Assembly (NCBI RefSeq): GCF_022771645.1
Contig: NZ_JALFCU010000019.1
Span: 1 to 50,420 of the forward strand
Reading direction: 5' to 3'
DNA: 50,420 nucleotides
DNA from: Selenomonas sp.
GTDB taxonomy: Bacteria; Bacillota; Negativicutes; Selenomonadales; Selenomonadaceae
Shown here: in pieces, positions 1 through 8,372 of the stretch
How positions within the stretch are numbered: the stretch's first letter is position 1
How the letters are laid out: the number at the start of each line of letters is the position of its first letter
Made by a program: the position numbers and the translations under genes
Notes under the pieces: generated by a model
Databases searched by the model: none
Told to the model about the DNA's origin: nothing
Seen by the model: the letters and a program-made list of their open reading frames with translations, nothing else

Positions 1-60
1 GAAATGCTCGAAGGCTGGATGCCGTGGAGCAATGGGGCACAAGACAACTGCAAAGCGTGA
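1..60 (+). CDS. 3' end of an unidentified protein (partial)
   Basis: Frame 1 is open from the window edge and closes with TGA at 58-60, giving 19 residues. A strong intrinsic terminator begins six bases after the stop, which is what a real gene end looks like. The residues include two Trp and end in Lys-Ala; I do not recognise the family. The gene continues upstream outside the window. It could be a chance open frame, so confidence is moderate. Confidence 0.45.
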   Translation, partial: EMLEGWMPWSNGAQDNCKA

Positions 61-65
61 ATCCC

Positions 66-106
66 ATCCCCATCGATACGCCGTTTAGGTGTCGATGGGG
101 ATTTTT
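66..106 (+). terminator. Rho-independent terminator
   Basis: An 11-bp perfect stem pairs 66-76 with 92-102, and a T run follows directly (102-106). It lies just downstream of the stop codon at 60 and should end the transcript that enters the window. Confidence 0.75.
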
Positions 107-177
107 CTGCGTTTGGGTACGTCATGTTATTAGGCACTTACGATTTGACTTCGATGGGGATGATGTTGCCGTTTTTG

Positions 178-218
178 AAAACACGCCGTTGCGCGATGTG
201 ATGCGCAGCGGCGTGTTT
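178..218 (-). terminator. Long hairpin, probable terminator of the small membrane protein gene
   Basis: 178-194 can pair with 203-218 (about 16 bp, small loop). It lies 14 bases beyond the stop of the minus-strand gene 232-558. On the minus strand the following T tract is short and interrupted, so termination strength is uncertain; it may work in both directions. Confidence 0.45.
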
Positions 219-231
219 GTTTGCGAAAAAT

Positions 232-558
232 TTATGCCGTGAAGTGGAAGTATAGCGACACGAAGAACAAGATGACGGCGAGACCCATGGTGGCGAGGCT
301 GGCGCGTTCGACAATCGTCTGTTTCTGGTCGTCGAGCTGGGCGTGGCGCTTTGCGTACGTGAGCATGAGCGAGACGGAGAGCAGCGTGTACATGACGCGG
401 CTGAGCGTGTCGAGGCTCGTCCAGCCGGCGACGGTGATGAGCAGGGTGAAGACGGTGACGGCCATGAGGACGTAGTCTTTGCCGATTTTTTCCATCGGCT
501 TCTTCTGCTCGGGCTTCTTGTAGAGATTTTTTTGCAGTTTGCGATATTGTTTTGCCAT
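232..558 (-). CDS. Small integral membrane protein, unknown function
   Basis: A 108-residue protein. The start chosen is the ATG at 558, preceded by a purine-rich AGGAAGAGG ribosome site; the frame stays open further upstream but that part is not protein-like. A basic N-terminal segment rich in Lys and Gln (residues 1-28) is followed by three hydrophobic stretches, roughly residues 30-47, 52-67 and 88-106, with a charged loop (KRHAQLDDQKQ) before the last. This suggests a three-helix inner-membrane protein with a cytoplasmic N terminus. No enzyme motif is visible. It is transcribed divergently from the DhaR-like regulator and ends at a hairpin. Function not inferred. Confidence 0.75.
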   Translation of the reverse strand: MAKQYRKLQKNLYKKPEQKKPMEKIGKDYVLMAVTVFTLLITVAGWTSLDTLSRVMYTLLSVSLMLTYAKRHAQLDDQKQTIVERASLATMGLAVILFFVSLYFHFTA

Positions 559-594
559 GAGGCACCTCTTCCTTCGAAAAAATAAATCGCTACC

Positions 595-603
595 ATTATA
601 GCA
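595..603 (-). promoter_or_regulatory. Extended -10 promoter for the small membrane protein
   Basis: On the minus strand the sequence reads TGCTATAAT, a perfect -10 box with the TGn extension, 36 bases upstream of the chosen start codon. No good -35 is present at 17 bp, which is usual for extended -10 promoters. Confidence 0.4.
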
Positions 604-674
604 TAGTTCGCTTGCGTGCGGGGCGCTCGGACGAAAATTTACACGCGAAGTGTAAACTTTTTTCGGAAAAGGAG

Positions 675-703
675 TTGCAGTTGCAGGAGTCGCTTGATAA
701 AAT
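675..703 (+). promoter_or_regulatory. Sigma-70-type promoter upstream of the DhaR-like regulator
   Basis: TTGCAG (675-680) and TAAAAT (698-703) are separated by exactly 17 bases. The predicted start leaves a leader of about 110 bases before the regulator ATG at 824. Confidence 0.45.
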
Positions 704-823
704 GAAGAATACAAACGTTACAATGATACAACCGAACACGATAGAAGAAGATGAAATGGGGCGGGGGTCAAGGCCTTGTTTCATAGGGATTTGGACAATG
801 GTTGATCGAAAGGGGAAGATTGG

Positions 824-2743
824 ATGATCCGGGAACATCGCAGCCGGGAAAAATTGGAGAACTACTACAAGAAATTCGTGCAGGAGGGCGTGCTCGATCC
901 GAACGTGCATCCGTGGGTGGCGGAGTCGTGGCGCAAGAGTCGCGAGCTCGGCGTCGGCACGGAGAAAATGGATACGTCGCACCGTCTCGCGCCGGAGGCG
1001 TTCCGCGCGCTGCAAGCGAAGCACAAGAACGCGATCGATTACCTCGCGCGCCTGAGCGACGGCATCCGCGAGTTTTTCCAGGAGTACAATCTCTCGCTCC
1101 TCCTCATCGACGCGGACTGCGTCGTGCTGAAGAGCTACAGCCTGCCGTTCTATCAGATGACGCCGGGCGAGATCGAGGGCGTGCGCGTCGGCATCGAAGA
1201 GGTCGGCACATCGAGCATCAGCGTCGCGTACGAGCATCAGACGCCGTTCTGGATGTTCGGCCCGGAGATGTGGGTCGGCGAATGCCAGCTTGGCGACGCG
1301 TGCTCCGCGCCCGTGAAGATCGGCGGCGCGTGCGAGTATATCATCACGCTCGTGTCGATGGAGCAGATGCAGCTGCCGCAGGACGCAGTCATCGCGCTCC
1401 TGCTCACGATGAAGTCGGCGCTCGAGGCGCATCTCTCGGAGGCCGTGCACCGCAAGGCGGAGGAAGCCATCCTTGACGCGACGAATTTCGCCGTGTATCA
1501 TGTACTCCCGGGCGGCGAGGTCGCGTACACGAACCGTCTTGGCAAGGAACGTCTGACGCGCATCGGCGCGAAGCAGGAGCACGAGACGGGCAAGCGGCTG
1601 AACCTCAACGACGTGATCATGAACTACCAGCACACGCCGATTTCGAAAGGTTTCCGCGGCATCCCGTCATACAATCAGGAAGTCACGTGGATCACGCCCG
1701 TGAAGACGTACGAGGACATCACGACGGTCGTGCCGCTCGAGCGCGACGAGGAACAGAATGTGAAGTCCGTCGTCGTCGTCTCGATGCCGATCGAAGATCT
1801 CCGCACGCTCGTCGCGCATGCGGCGGGCTACACGGCGAAGTACAGCCTGAACTCCATGGTCGGCAGCGGCGACGCATTCGCGAGCGTGCGCGAAAAGGCT
1901 GCCCGCGTTGCGCGCAACAAGCACCATGTCCTCATCCAGGGCGAGGCCGGCACGGGCAAGCAGCGCATGGCGCACGGCATCCATCAGGCGAGCGGCCGCG
2001 CGGCGGGCCCGCTCATCGCGCTCCGTTGCGGCGACGCGACGCCGGAGCTTCTCGAGCAGGAGCTCTTTGGCATCGTGCAGGGCTCGGACGTTAGCCATCA
2101 GGGACGCCTCGAGCTCGCATCGGGCGGCACGCTGTTCCTCGACGAGATCGAGAAAATGCCGAAGCCGATCGCGGACGAGCTCGCGGAGGCGCTCCGCAAA
2201 GGGACGATGCACCGCCTCGGCGAAAAAGGCGTCGAGCGCACGATCGACGTGCGCATCATCGCGGCCTGCGACAGCGATTTGAAGCGCCTGACGGAGCGCG
2301 GCCTGTTTTCGAAGGCATTCTATGAGATTATCTCGAAGAGCGTCATCCGCGTGCCGTCGCTCCGCAGCCGCCGCGAAGATATCCCCGAGCTCGCGCGCCA
2401 TATCATCAGCGAGCTCGCGGAGCAGCACCAGATGCCGCGGAAGTCACTCCCGGATGCGACGATCGACGTACTGAAGGGCTACGACTGGCCCGGAAACATC
2501 AAGCAGATGCAGAGCGTGCTCGAATATGCGTTCTTCAACACGAAGGAAGACTTCATCGCACCGGAGGGCATCAACCTCATGGGCGACGTGAAGCCTGACA
2601 ATAAGTGGAAGGAAGACCGCGACGTCTTCCTGAAGGCGTGGCAGGCGGCCGGCGGCAACGTGAGCCGCCTCGCGAATCTCTTGAACGTGAGCCGCGTGAC
2701 GCTGTATCGTTATCTCAAGAAGTATCATCTCGAAAAGAAATAA
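824..2743 (+). CDS. DhaR/AcoR-like transcriptional activator with degenerate AAA+ domain
   Basis: A 639-residue regulator with the domain order of AcoR/DhaR proteins: a GAF-like sensor (about 70-200), a PAS-like linker (about 210-330), an AAA+ ATPase domain (about 345-560) and a Fis-type helix-turn-helix at the C terminus (about 600-639). Walker A is GEAGTGKQ with Lys379; Walker B is LFLDEIE with Asp440-Glu441. The GAFTGA loop that contacts sigma-54 is missing: after ELFG (413-416) the sequence reads IVQGSDVSHQG. The region of the arginine fingers reads LFSKAFYEI, without the usual Arg residues. E. coli DhaR also lacks GAFTGA and works with sigma-70. The ATG at 824 follows a purine-rich AGGGGAAG. 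It may respond to a small C3 compound, but the target is unknown; no glycerol gene is adjacent. Confidence 0.85.
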   Translation: MIREHRSREKLENYYKKFVQEGVLDPNVHPWVAESWRKSRELGVGTEKMDTSHRLAPEAFRALQAKHKNAIDYLARLSDGIREFFQEYNLSLLLIDADCVVLKSYSLPFYQMTPGEIEGVRVGIEEVGTSSISVAYEHQTPFWMFGPEMWVGECQLGDACSAPVKIGGACEYIITLVSMEQMQLPQDAVIALLLTMKSALEAHLSEAVHRKAEEAILDATNFAVYHVLPGGEVAYTNRLGKERLTRIGAKQEHETGKRLNLNDVIMNYQHTPISKGFRGIPSYNQEVTWITPVKTYEDITTVVPLERDEEQNVKSVVVVSMPIEDLRTLVAHAAGYTAKYSLNSMVGSGDAFASVREKAARVARNKHHVLIQGEAGTGKQRMAHGIHQASGRAAGPLIALRCGDATPELLEQELFGIVQGSDVSHQGRLELASGGTLFLDEIEKMPKPIADELAEALRKGTMHRLGEKGVERTIDVRIIAACDSDLKRLTERGLFSKAFYEIISKSVIRVPSLRSRREDIPELARHIISELAEQHQMPRKSLPDATIDVLKGYDWPGNIKQMQSVLEYAFFNTKEDFIAPEGINLMGDVKPDNKWKEDRDVFLKAWQAAGGNVSRLANLLNVSRVTLYRYLKKYHLEKK

Positions 2744-2753
2744 GGAGATTTTT

Positions 2754-3404
2754 GTGCGTTTACGGAGAAAACCCTGGGTGGATCAGGCCATCCATGATTT
2801 TGATGCGTTCGTGTTCCCGAAGGACGCGCCCGCGAGCGAGGAACAGCAGGGACATTGGGCCGAGGTCTTCGGCCGTGAGGCGCCGCTCTACGTCGAGCTC
2901 GGCACGGGCAAGGGCGATTTCATCTCGCAACTGGCGGAGCGTACGCCTGCCGTGAACTTCATCGGCATCGAGGCGCAGCAGGACGTGCTCTATGCGGCGG
3001 CAAAAAAAGTCGCGGCAATGGAGCTCAAGAACGTGCGGCTGCTCGTGTTCGACATCAACGAGATCGAGCGCATCTTCGCGCCGGGCGAAGTCGACCGCTT
3101 TTTCATCAACTTCTGCGATCCGTGGCCGAAGAAGCGCCATTACAAGAGGCGTTTGACGTACGTCGGATTTTTGGAAAAATATCGCAAGCTGTTGAAAACG
3201 GGCGGCGAGCTCCATTTCAAGACGGACAACCGGCCACTGTTCGATTTTTCGCTGAAGCAGTTCGAGGAGGCGCAGCTCGCCGTGCGCGACGTGTCGTTTG
3301 ACTTGCACGCAGAGGATCGCCCGGAAAACATCATGACGGAGTATGAGCGGAAATTCTCTGGCTTTGGCGAGAAGATCAACCGCTGCGAGGTCGTTTTCCC
3401 GTGA
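2754..3404 (+). CDS. trmB: tRNA (guanine-N7-)-methyltransferase TrmB
   Basis: A 216-residue class I SAM methyltransferase that makes m7G46 in the tRNA variable loop. The SAM site is seen as VELGTGKGDF (about residues 46-55), followed by IGIEAQ, and the family signature FCDPWPKKRH lies near residue 123, with the downstream FKTDN motif typical of TrmB. Length matches the family. The start is GTG at 2754, fixed by AAGGAG at 2742-2747, which overlaps the stop codon of the upstream regulator. The stop overlaps the next start (GTGA), so it is probably translationally coupled with the SEDS gene. Confidence 0.95.
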   Translation: MRLRRKPWVDQAIHDFDAFVFPKDAPASEEQQGHWAEVFGREAPLYVELGTGKGDFISQLAERTPAVNFIGIEAQQDVLYAAAKKVAAMELKNVRLLVFDINEIERIFAPGEVDRFFINFCDPWPKKRHYKRRLTYVGFLEKYRKLLKTGGELHFKTDNRPLFDFSLKQFEEAQLAVRDVSFDLHAEDRPENIMTEYERKFSGFGEKINRCEVVFP

Positions 3405-4654
3405 AGGGGGCGGAGGACGTGGAGCAGGAAACGGCGCCGGAGCGCAAGCCACCGCTCCAGCGCAAACGCTTTTGGCAGAACGACATGGAGGCCGTGCTCG
3501 GCATCATGGCGATGCTGCTGATCCTCGGCACAGTCAACGTCATGAGCTCAAGCTTCGTCACGGCCGAGATGCGCTTTGACGATCCGTATTTCTTCTTGAA
3601 GCGCCATCTCATCGCGACGGTCGTCGGCGCCGTCGCCTGCCTCGTGTTCGCGCGCGTCGACTATCATTTCTGGCGCGAGTGGATGCCGATCGTGTTCGTC
3701 CTGACGCTCGGCGCGCTCGCGTACGTCTATGGGTTCGGCGTCGAGGTCAACGGCGCGAAGCGCTGGCTGTCGCTGCCGTTCATGCAGATGCAGCCGGCCG
3801 AGGGCGCGAAGATCGTGACGATCATGATCGCGGCGGCCTCGCTCGCGAAGAACAAGCACGGAGGCAAAGAAATCGGCATCCTCGGCCTTGTCAACCCGCA
3901 GTATCTCGCCATCCTGATGCTTGCGGCGCTCGTCTACATCGAGCCGGACATGGGCACGGCGGCCGTCGTCGCAGGCGTGCCGGTCATCCTGTTCGTGTTC
4001 GTGGCTTCGCTGAAAAAATACCAGATTTTCGGTCTCGCCGGCTTTGTTGCTGCGCTCGGCGCGCTCTTCATCCATCTCCAGCCGTACCGCCTCCAGCGCG
4101 TGCTGACGGTCTGGGATCCGTGGTCGGACGCGCAGGGCGTCGGCTACCAGACGGTGCAGTCGATCCTGACGGTCGGCTCGGGCGGCCTCACGGGCATGGG
4201 GCTCGGCGTCGGGCTCAGCAAGTACGCGTATCTGCCGGAGGGCCACACAGACTTCGCGTTCGCGATTTTCTGCCAGGAAAACGGCTTCCTTGGCGCGTTC
4301 GCCGTGTTCTTCCTCTACACGGCGCTCGCCGTCTACGGCGTGCGCATCGCGAACAAGGCGAGCGACATCTATGGACAGCTGCTTTCGTTCGGTATCGTCA
4401 TCCTGATCGTCGGGCAGGGCATCTGCAACATGCTCATGGTCGGCGGCGCGTTCTTCGTCGTCGGCGTGCCGCTGCCGTTCATCAGCTACGGTGGCAGCTC
4501 GCTGATTTTCACGATGATCGCCATCGGCATCCTCATCAACATCGGCCTCGTCGGCGAACGCGCCGAGCGCATGCGCGAGCAGGCGCGCTACGAAGAAGAA
4601 CTCCGCGAGACCGCGCCGCGCCCGCACGTCGGCCTGCGGCTCGTGAAAAAATAA
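3401..4654 (+). CDS. SEDS peptidoglycan polymerase, FtsW/RodA family
   Basis: A 417-residue polytopic membrane protein with about ten helices. Characteristic SEDS stretches are the NGAKRWL segment near residue 125, DPWSDAQGVGYQTVQS near 240, the LPEGHTDFAFA loop that carries the acidic residue needed for glycan polymerisation, and PFISYGGSS near 365. It polymerises lipid II with a partner class B PBP, which is not in this window, so FtsW versus RodA cannot be decided by context. The N-terminal 25 residues are charged and cytoplasmic. The GTG start overlaps the trmB stop; the ribosome site is weak, which fits coupling. Confidence 0.9.
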   Translation: MKGAEDVEQETAPERKPPLQRKRFWQNDMEAVLGIMAMLLILGTVNVMSSSFVTAEMRFDDPYFFLKRHLIATVVGAVACLVFARVDYHFWREWMPIVFVLTLGALAYVYGFGVEVNGAKRWLSLPFMQMQPAEGAKIVTIMIAAASLAKNKHGGKEIGILGLVNPQYLAILMLAALVYIEPDMGTAAVVAGVPVILFVFVASLKKYQIFGLAGFVAALGALFIHLQPYRLQRVLTVWDPWSDAQGVGYQTVQSILTVGSGGLTGMGLGVGLSKYAYLPEGHTDFAFAIFCQENGFLGAFAVFFLYTALAVYGVRIANKASDIYGQLLSFGIVILIVGQGICNMLMVGGAFFVVGVPLPFISYGGSSLIFTMIAIGILINIGLVGERAERMREQARYEEELRETAPRPHVGLRLVKK

Positions 4655-4676
4655 GTTTGACAAGGGGAGGATCTTT

Positions 4677-5828
4677 ATGTTTCTCATCATCCTTCTCGCT
4701 TTGCTGTTGCTCGTGACGATCGTCACGCTGCTCGCGCTGCCGCATGTGTTCGATGAGCAGGGCTATCGCGTCATGCGCGGCGTCGTCATCGCGTTCGACG
4801 TTGTGACGGCGCTCGGCCTCGTGCTCGGGCCGCTCGTCTTTTCTTCTACGCTCGTGGACAGCATCGCGGCTTTCCTTCTTCGCGTCGCCTCCGTGGGCCT
4901 CGTCATGCAGGTGTTCTTTGCCCTGCTGACGGGGCTCTTTTTCGTGTGGCAATGGTTCTCCGGCCTGCGCGGCAACGTGCCGTTTGACCACGGCCGCCGG
5001 CGCGTGCTGCGCCATGCGGCCGCTGTGCCGGCGCTCGCCGCCCTCGGCGGGCTCTACGGTGGGCTGTATGAGAAAGACGCGACGGTCGTGCGCGAACTCT
5101 TCGTGCCCGTGAAAGATCTGCCGGATGAACTCCGCGGCCTGCGCATCGCACAGCTCAGCGACGTGCACCTTGGCTGGTTCTTTTCGCTGGACGATTTGCG
5201 CGCGCTCCTTGAGCGCACGGCGCAGGGCGCGCCTGATGTGCTCGTCATCACGGGCGACCTTTTCGACGATGAGGCGATGAATCCTGAGGCCATCGCGCTC
5301 GTCGATAGCTACGTCGACCGTTTCCCCTTCGGCATCTGGTTCATCTACGGTAACCACGAGCATCGCCGGAACTTCGAGGCGCTTGACGCTGCGCTGGGTG
5401 CCACGCGCATTCACAAGCTCGTCAATGCGTCCGCCGTCGTGCAGGACGGCGCGCGTCCGCTTGTCTTCGTCGGCGTCGACTATCCGCGCGTCCATGGCGA
5501 TGAGGCGTTCACGGCGGCACGGAAGGAATTCACGGATGCCGCGTGGAATGGCGTGCCGCAAAACGCCATTACGATTCTCCTCGCGCATCATCCCGAGTTC
5601 ATCGATGACGGCGCGGCGCGCGGCGCGGCGCTCGTGCTGACGGGCCACACGCACGGCTGCCAGTTCGGATGCTTCGGCGTGCCACTGCTGCCGGTCTTCA
5701 AATACAACCGCGGCCTCGTGCACGTGAAAAACACGCTCGGCTACGTCCACAGCGGCAACGGCAGCTGGTTCCCCTATCGCATCGGCTGCCCGCCGGAGAT
5801 TGCGTATTTCACGCTGAGAAGAAAATAA
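4677..5828 (+). CDS. Membrane-anchored metallophosphoesterase (YkoQ/YaeI-like)
   Basis: A 383-residue protein. The first ~125 residues form three or four hydrophobic helices plus a basic segment; the rest is a calcineurin-like phosphoesterase. The metal-site motifs appear in order: QLSDVH (about 160), GDLFDD (about 195), GNHEH (about 228), AHHP (about 302) and TGHTHG (about 321). This layout is that of the YaeI/YkoQ group, some members of which cleave UDP-sugar lipids or other phosphodiesters at the membrane; substrate not known here. GGGGAGG lies just upstream of the ATG. It follows the SEDS gene by 22 bases and probably shares its transcript. Confidence 0.85.
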   Translation: MFLIILLALLLLVTIVTLLALPHVFDEQGYRVMRGVVIAFDVVTALGLVLGPLVFSSTLVDSIAAFLLRVASVGLVMQVFFALLTGLFFVWQWFSGLRGNVPFDHGRRRVLRHAAAVPALAALGGLYGGLYEKDATVVRELFVPVKDLPDELRGLRIAQLSDVHLGWFFSLDDLRALLERTAQGAPDVLVITGDLFDDEAMNPEAIALVDSYVDRFPFGIWFIYGNHEHRRNFEALDAALGATRIHKLVNASAVVQDGARPLVFVGVDYPRVHGDEAFTAARKEFTDAAWNGVPQNAITILLAHHPEFIDDGAARGAALVLTGHTHGCQFGCFGVPLLPVFKYNRGLVHVKNTLGYVHSGNGSWFPYRIGCPPEIAYFTLRRK

Positions 5829-5831
5829 TCC

Positions 5832-5889
5832 TGCAAACTTCAGCCTCCCTCACCGAGGGAGGGGGACCGCGTTAGCGGTGGTGGGTGTG
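5832..5889 (+). repeat. Dispersed palindromic repeat, copy 1
   Basis: A 58-bp element with two nested palindromes: CCTCCCTC-acc-GAGGGAGG, then ACCGC-gttA-GCGGT. It is almost identical to 7242-7300. The next gene's ribosome site (GGAGG, 5892-5896) begins immediately at its edge. Confidence 0.8.
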
Positions 5890-5902
5890 GCGGAGGTAGT
5901 AC

Positions 5903-7285
5903 ATGAGTCATTCACAAGACGTGCAGTCGAAGAACAAAAATGAAGAGCTTTGGCGTACATTTGAAAATATTGGCGCGGCCTGCCGTATGACGCTCGATAT
6001 CGAAGGTTGCGCACGCGCCTATTACGAAGCGGCAGCGAATGACACCTATCTCCGCAGCCAGCGCGAGCACTATTCGTCGTATCTCTTTGCGCTGCACTAT
6101 CTGCCGGGCATCGCGCCGGAGGTGATGGCGGAGCAGCATCGCGTGTACGGGAAGCTGTATCCGCACGGATCATTTGGTGAGCAGGGAGGTGCGCCGCACA
6201 TCCCGCTCCGCGTCGGCTTCCTCGCGCCGCACTTCTGCGAGAGCTCGGCGGCGCGGTTCTATGAGGCGTTGCTCGCTCTGCCGCGTACGTCGTTCGAGAC
6301 GTTCGCCTACAGCCTGTCGGATGAAGCGGACGGCTTCACAACGCAGGTGAAAGCGACCGTGGCGCACTATCGTGTCCTGCCACCCACCGACCTTGCGCAA
6401 GCAGAAGCGGCAATCATCGCCGACGACCTCGACGTGCTCGTCGACCTCGGCGGCCATACGGATGGCGGCATGACGCTGATGCTCTTGGCGAACCATCCGG
6501 CAAAGCGCATCATCGAGGCCGTCGGCTGGTTCGATACGACGGGGCTGCTGGCGGTCGACGAGCTCCTGACGGATACCGTCATGATGCCCGCCGGCCACGA
6601 GCACCTGCTGACGGAGCGCCCGCTCCGTCTCCCGCACGCCTGGTGCTTCACGCCGAGCGCGGAGATGCGGGCGGCACGGACGTTTCGTCCGCGCACGCAC
6701 GCCCCTGTCCGTCTCGCCGCTTTCCAAAATTTCCTCAAACTCAACGACAACGTCCTCCGCGCGTGGAAGACGATCCTCGACCGCGTGCCGCAGGCCGAGC
6801 TCCATCTGCGCGACACGATGCGCAGCCCCGAACGCGTTGCGGCTTTGCGCGGACGATGCGACGCGCTCGGCTTCTCGCGCGGGCGCGTCCGCATTGACAT
6901 GGGCAGCAACGACTACCTCGCCGGCTTCGCAGGCATGGATCTCGTGCTCGACACGCAGCCGTATCCCGGCGGCGCGATGACGGCGACGGCGCTCTACCTC
7001 GGCGTCCCCGTCCTCACGATGCGCGGCGACAGCCACAGTCGCTGTGTCGGCGCGTCCATCCTCACGGCCGCCGGCCTCCCTGAGCTCATTGCCGGAAGCG
7101 AAGAAGCATACATCAAAAAAGCAGTAAATCTTGCCAGCTGCTCGGATAAATTGACTACACTCAAAGAAAAGGTCTGGAACTGCTTGCCAAAATCAGCGTT
7201 GTGTGACAGAAAACGTTATATCGGGTTTTGGAGAAAAGCTTTGCAAACTCCAGCCTCCCTCACCGAGGGAGGGGGACCGCGTTAG
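5903..7285 (+). CDS. GT41-family glycosyltransferase (bacterial O-GlcNAc-transferase-like)
   Basis: A 460-residue protein matching the catalytic part of SPINDLY/OGT enzymes. After an N-terminal alpha-helical region (about 1-95) without clear TPR units, the two Rossmann lobes show LRVGFLAPHF, LVDLGGHTDGG and LANHPAKR (N lobe), then NNFLK-type AAFQNFLKLND, and the nucleotide-sugar motif YLGVPVLTMRGDSHSRCVG with AAGLPELIA (C lobe). The family adds GlcNAc or other sugars to Ser/Thr of proteins; flagellin is a plausible target because a flagellin gene ends this window and GT41-like enzymes occur with flagellar genes in related bacteria, but this is inference. ATG at 5903 follows GGAGG. The last ~13 residues are encoded by a palindromic repeat, so the native C terminus was shorter. 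Confidence 0.8.
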   Translation: MSHSQDVQSKNKNEELWRTFENIGAACRMTLDIEGCARAYYEAAANDTYLRSQREHYSSYLFALHYLPGIAPEVMAEQHRVYGKLYPHGSFGEQGGAPHIPLRVGFLAPHFCESSAARFYEALLALPRTSFETFAYSLSDEADGFTTQVKATVAHYRVLPPTDLAQAEAAIIADDLDVLVDLGGHTDGGMTLMLLANHPAKRIIEAVGWFDTTGLLAVDELLTDTVMMPAGHEHLLTERPLRLPHAWCFTPSAEMRAARTFRPRTHAPVRLAAFQNFLKLNDNVLRAWKTILDRVPQAELHLRDTMRSPERVAALRGRCDALGFSRGRVRIDMGSNDYLAGFAGMDLVLDTQPYPGGAMTATALYLGVPVLTMRGDSHSRCVGASILTAAGLPELIAGSEEAYIKKAVNLASCSDKLTTLKEKVWNCLPKSALCDRKRYIGFWRKALQTPASLTEGGGPR

Positions 7286-7300
7286 CGGTGGTGGGTGTGT
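7242..7300 (+). repeat. Dispersed palindromic repeat, copy 2
   Basis: Almost identical to 5832-5889 in the same orientation, differing at about two positions. The stop codon of the GT41 gene (7283-7285) lies inside it. The two copies are direct repeats flanking the GT41 gene. Confidence 0.8.
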
Positions 7301-7389
7301 GCGGGTGTACGAATGAACAACTGATGTATTTTCATCGGGCGTGCTGTACTTAGCAACGATTGCACATATTGTCAGGAGCAACATGGAAA

Positions 7390-7436
7390 CACACCTTCAG
7401 TCAGCTTCGCTGACAGCTCCCTCGGGGAGGGAGCCA
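7390..7436 (+). repeat. Palindromic repeat, variant type
   Basis: Contains GTCAGC-ttc-GCTGAC and GCTCCCTC-gg-GGAGGGAGC, two adjacent hairpins related in style to the other intergenic repeats. No ORF covers it. It sits in the gap between the GT41 gene and the methyltransferase gene. Confidence 0.65.
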
Positions 7437-7467
7437 GAGTTTGATTGATAAGAAGGCCTTATTTTAG

Positions 7468-8346
7468 ATGCAAAAAATTACACATTCTGTTCTTGACCTC
7501 CTCCCCTCCGGCCCCGCACCGTTGCGCGTGCTCGTCATAGAGACGTCGCGCCTGTTGCCGGAGATCCGGTCGAAACTTCCCAACGCAAACATCACGGCGG
7601 TCACGGAGTACGACGCTGTCACCGAGGCGCAGGAACTGAAAGCGCTCGACGTCACATGGGCGCTCCTCGACTACCGCACGCAGCCGCTGCCGTTCGATGC
7701 AGGGGCGTTCGACCTCATTGTCGCCGAGCCCGTACTGACGTATGCGCTCGATCCGTACGACCTGCTGCTCGCGCTCGGACGTCAGCTGACAGACGTCGGT
7801 ACGCTCGTCACCGCCTTCCGCAACATCCGCTACCACGGTGTGCTGGAGCTCCTCATGCGCGGCGAGTTCCCCGAGCGTGAGCGCCATCTTTACGCGAAAG
7901 CGGAAGTCGTGCGCCTGCTGAACGACACGCTCTACAAGGAAATCGCTTTCGCGCCCGGCGAGCAGGACGACCCCGCGAGCGGCGCGGCATTTGCAGCCAT
8001 GGGCTTTGACGACACGAGTCGCGACCTCGCGACGGCCGTCTGGCTCGTGCAGGCCGCTCGTTCGACGGCCGCCGTCGCGAACCTGAAATCGCTGTACAAA
8101 AAAGAGACGCGCAAACAGCTTGCGCGCCTCTTGCATCGCATCGAGTACGATGTAGATCGAGCGGAAAATATCGCGGCGCTCAAAACACTTTGCACGCGCG
8201 AAGGGATTTTCCCCGAGTATCTGGAGGATTTCATCCGCGAGACGGTCGTCCATCCTGAACGAATCCCCACACCTCCAGCCCCCCTCTCAGAGGGGGGAGG
8301 GCCCGAAGGGCAGGGGGAGTCCCCTGTACGGCATTGCAATTTGTAA
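7468..8346 (+). CDS. Probable SAM-dependent methyltransferase, divergent
   Basis: A 292-residue protein with a class I methyltransferase-like core: a first strand RVLVIET (about 20-26) with a poorly conserved glycine loop, then AVTEYD, then PFDAGAFDLIVAEPVLTYALD (about 74-94), then a strand leading into FRNIRYHGVLELLMRGEF, a pattern common in methyltransferases of surface-polysaccharide and flagellar glycan clusters. The SAM loop lacks the usual GxGxG, so activity is uncertain. It follows the GT41 gene and may modify the same glycan. No strong ribosome site precedes the ATG. The last ~25 residues come from a palindromic repeat (8266-8330). Confidence 0.6.
   Translation: MQKITHSVLDLLPSGPAPLRVLVIETSRLLPEIRSKLPNANITAVTEYDAVTEAQELKALDVTWALLDYRTQPLPFDAGAFDLIVAEPVLTYALDPYDLLLALGRQLTDVGTLVTAFRNIRYHGVLELLMRGEFPERERHLYAKAEVVRLLNDTLYKEIAFAPGEQDDPASGAAFAAMGFDDTSRDLATAVWLVQAARSTAAVANLKSLYKKETRKQLARLLHRIEYDVDRAENIAALKTLCTREGIFPEYLEDFIRETVVHPERIPTPPAPLSEGGGPEGQGESPVRHCNL
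8266..8330 (+). repeat. Dispersed palindromic repeat, copy inside a coding 3' end
   Basis: CCCCCCTCTC-a-GAGGGGGGAGGG followed by CCCGAAGGG: the same nested-palindrome design as 5832-5889 but a different subtype. It supplies the C-terminal codons of the methyltransferase gene. Confidence 0.65.
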
Positions 8347-8372
8347 GGCCAATCTTCCGCGGGTGCGAGTAC

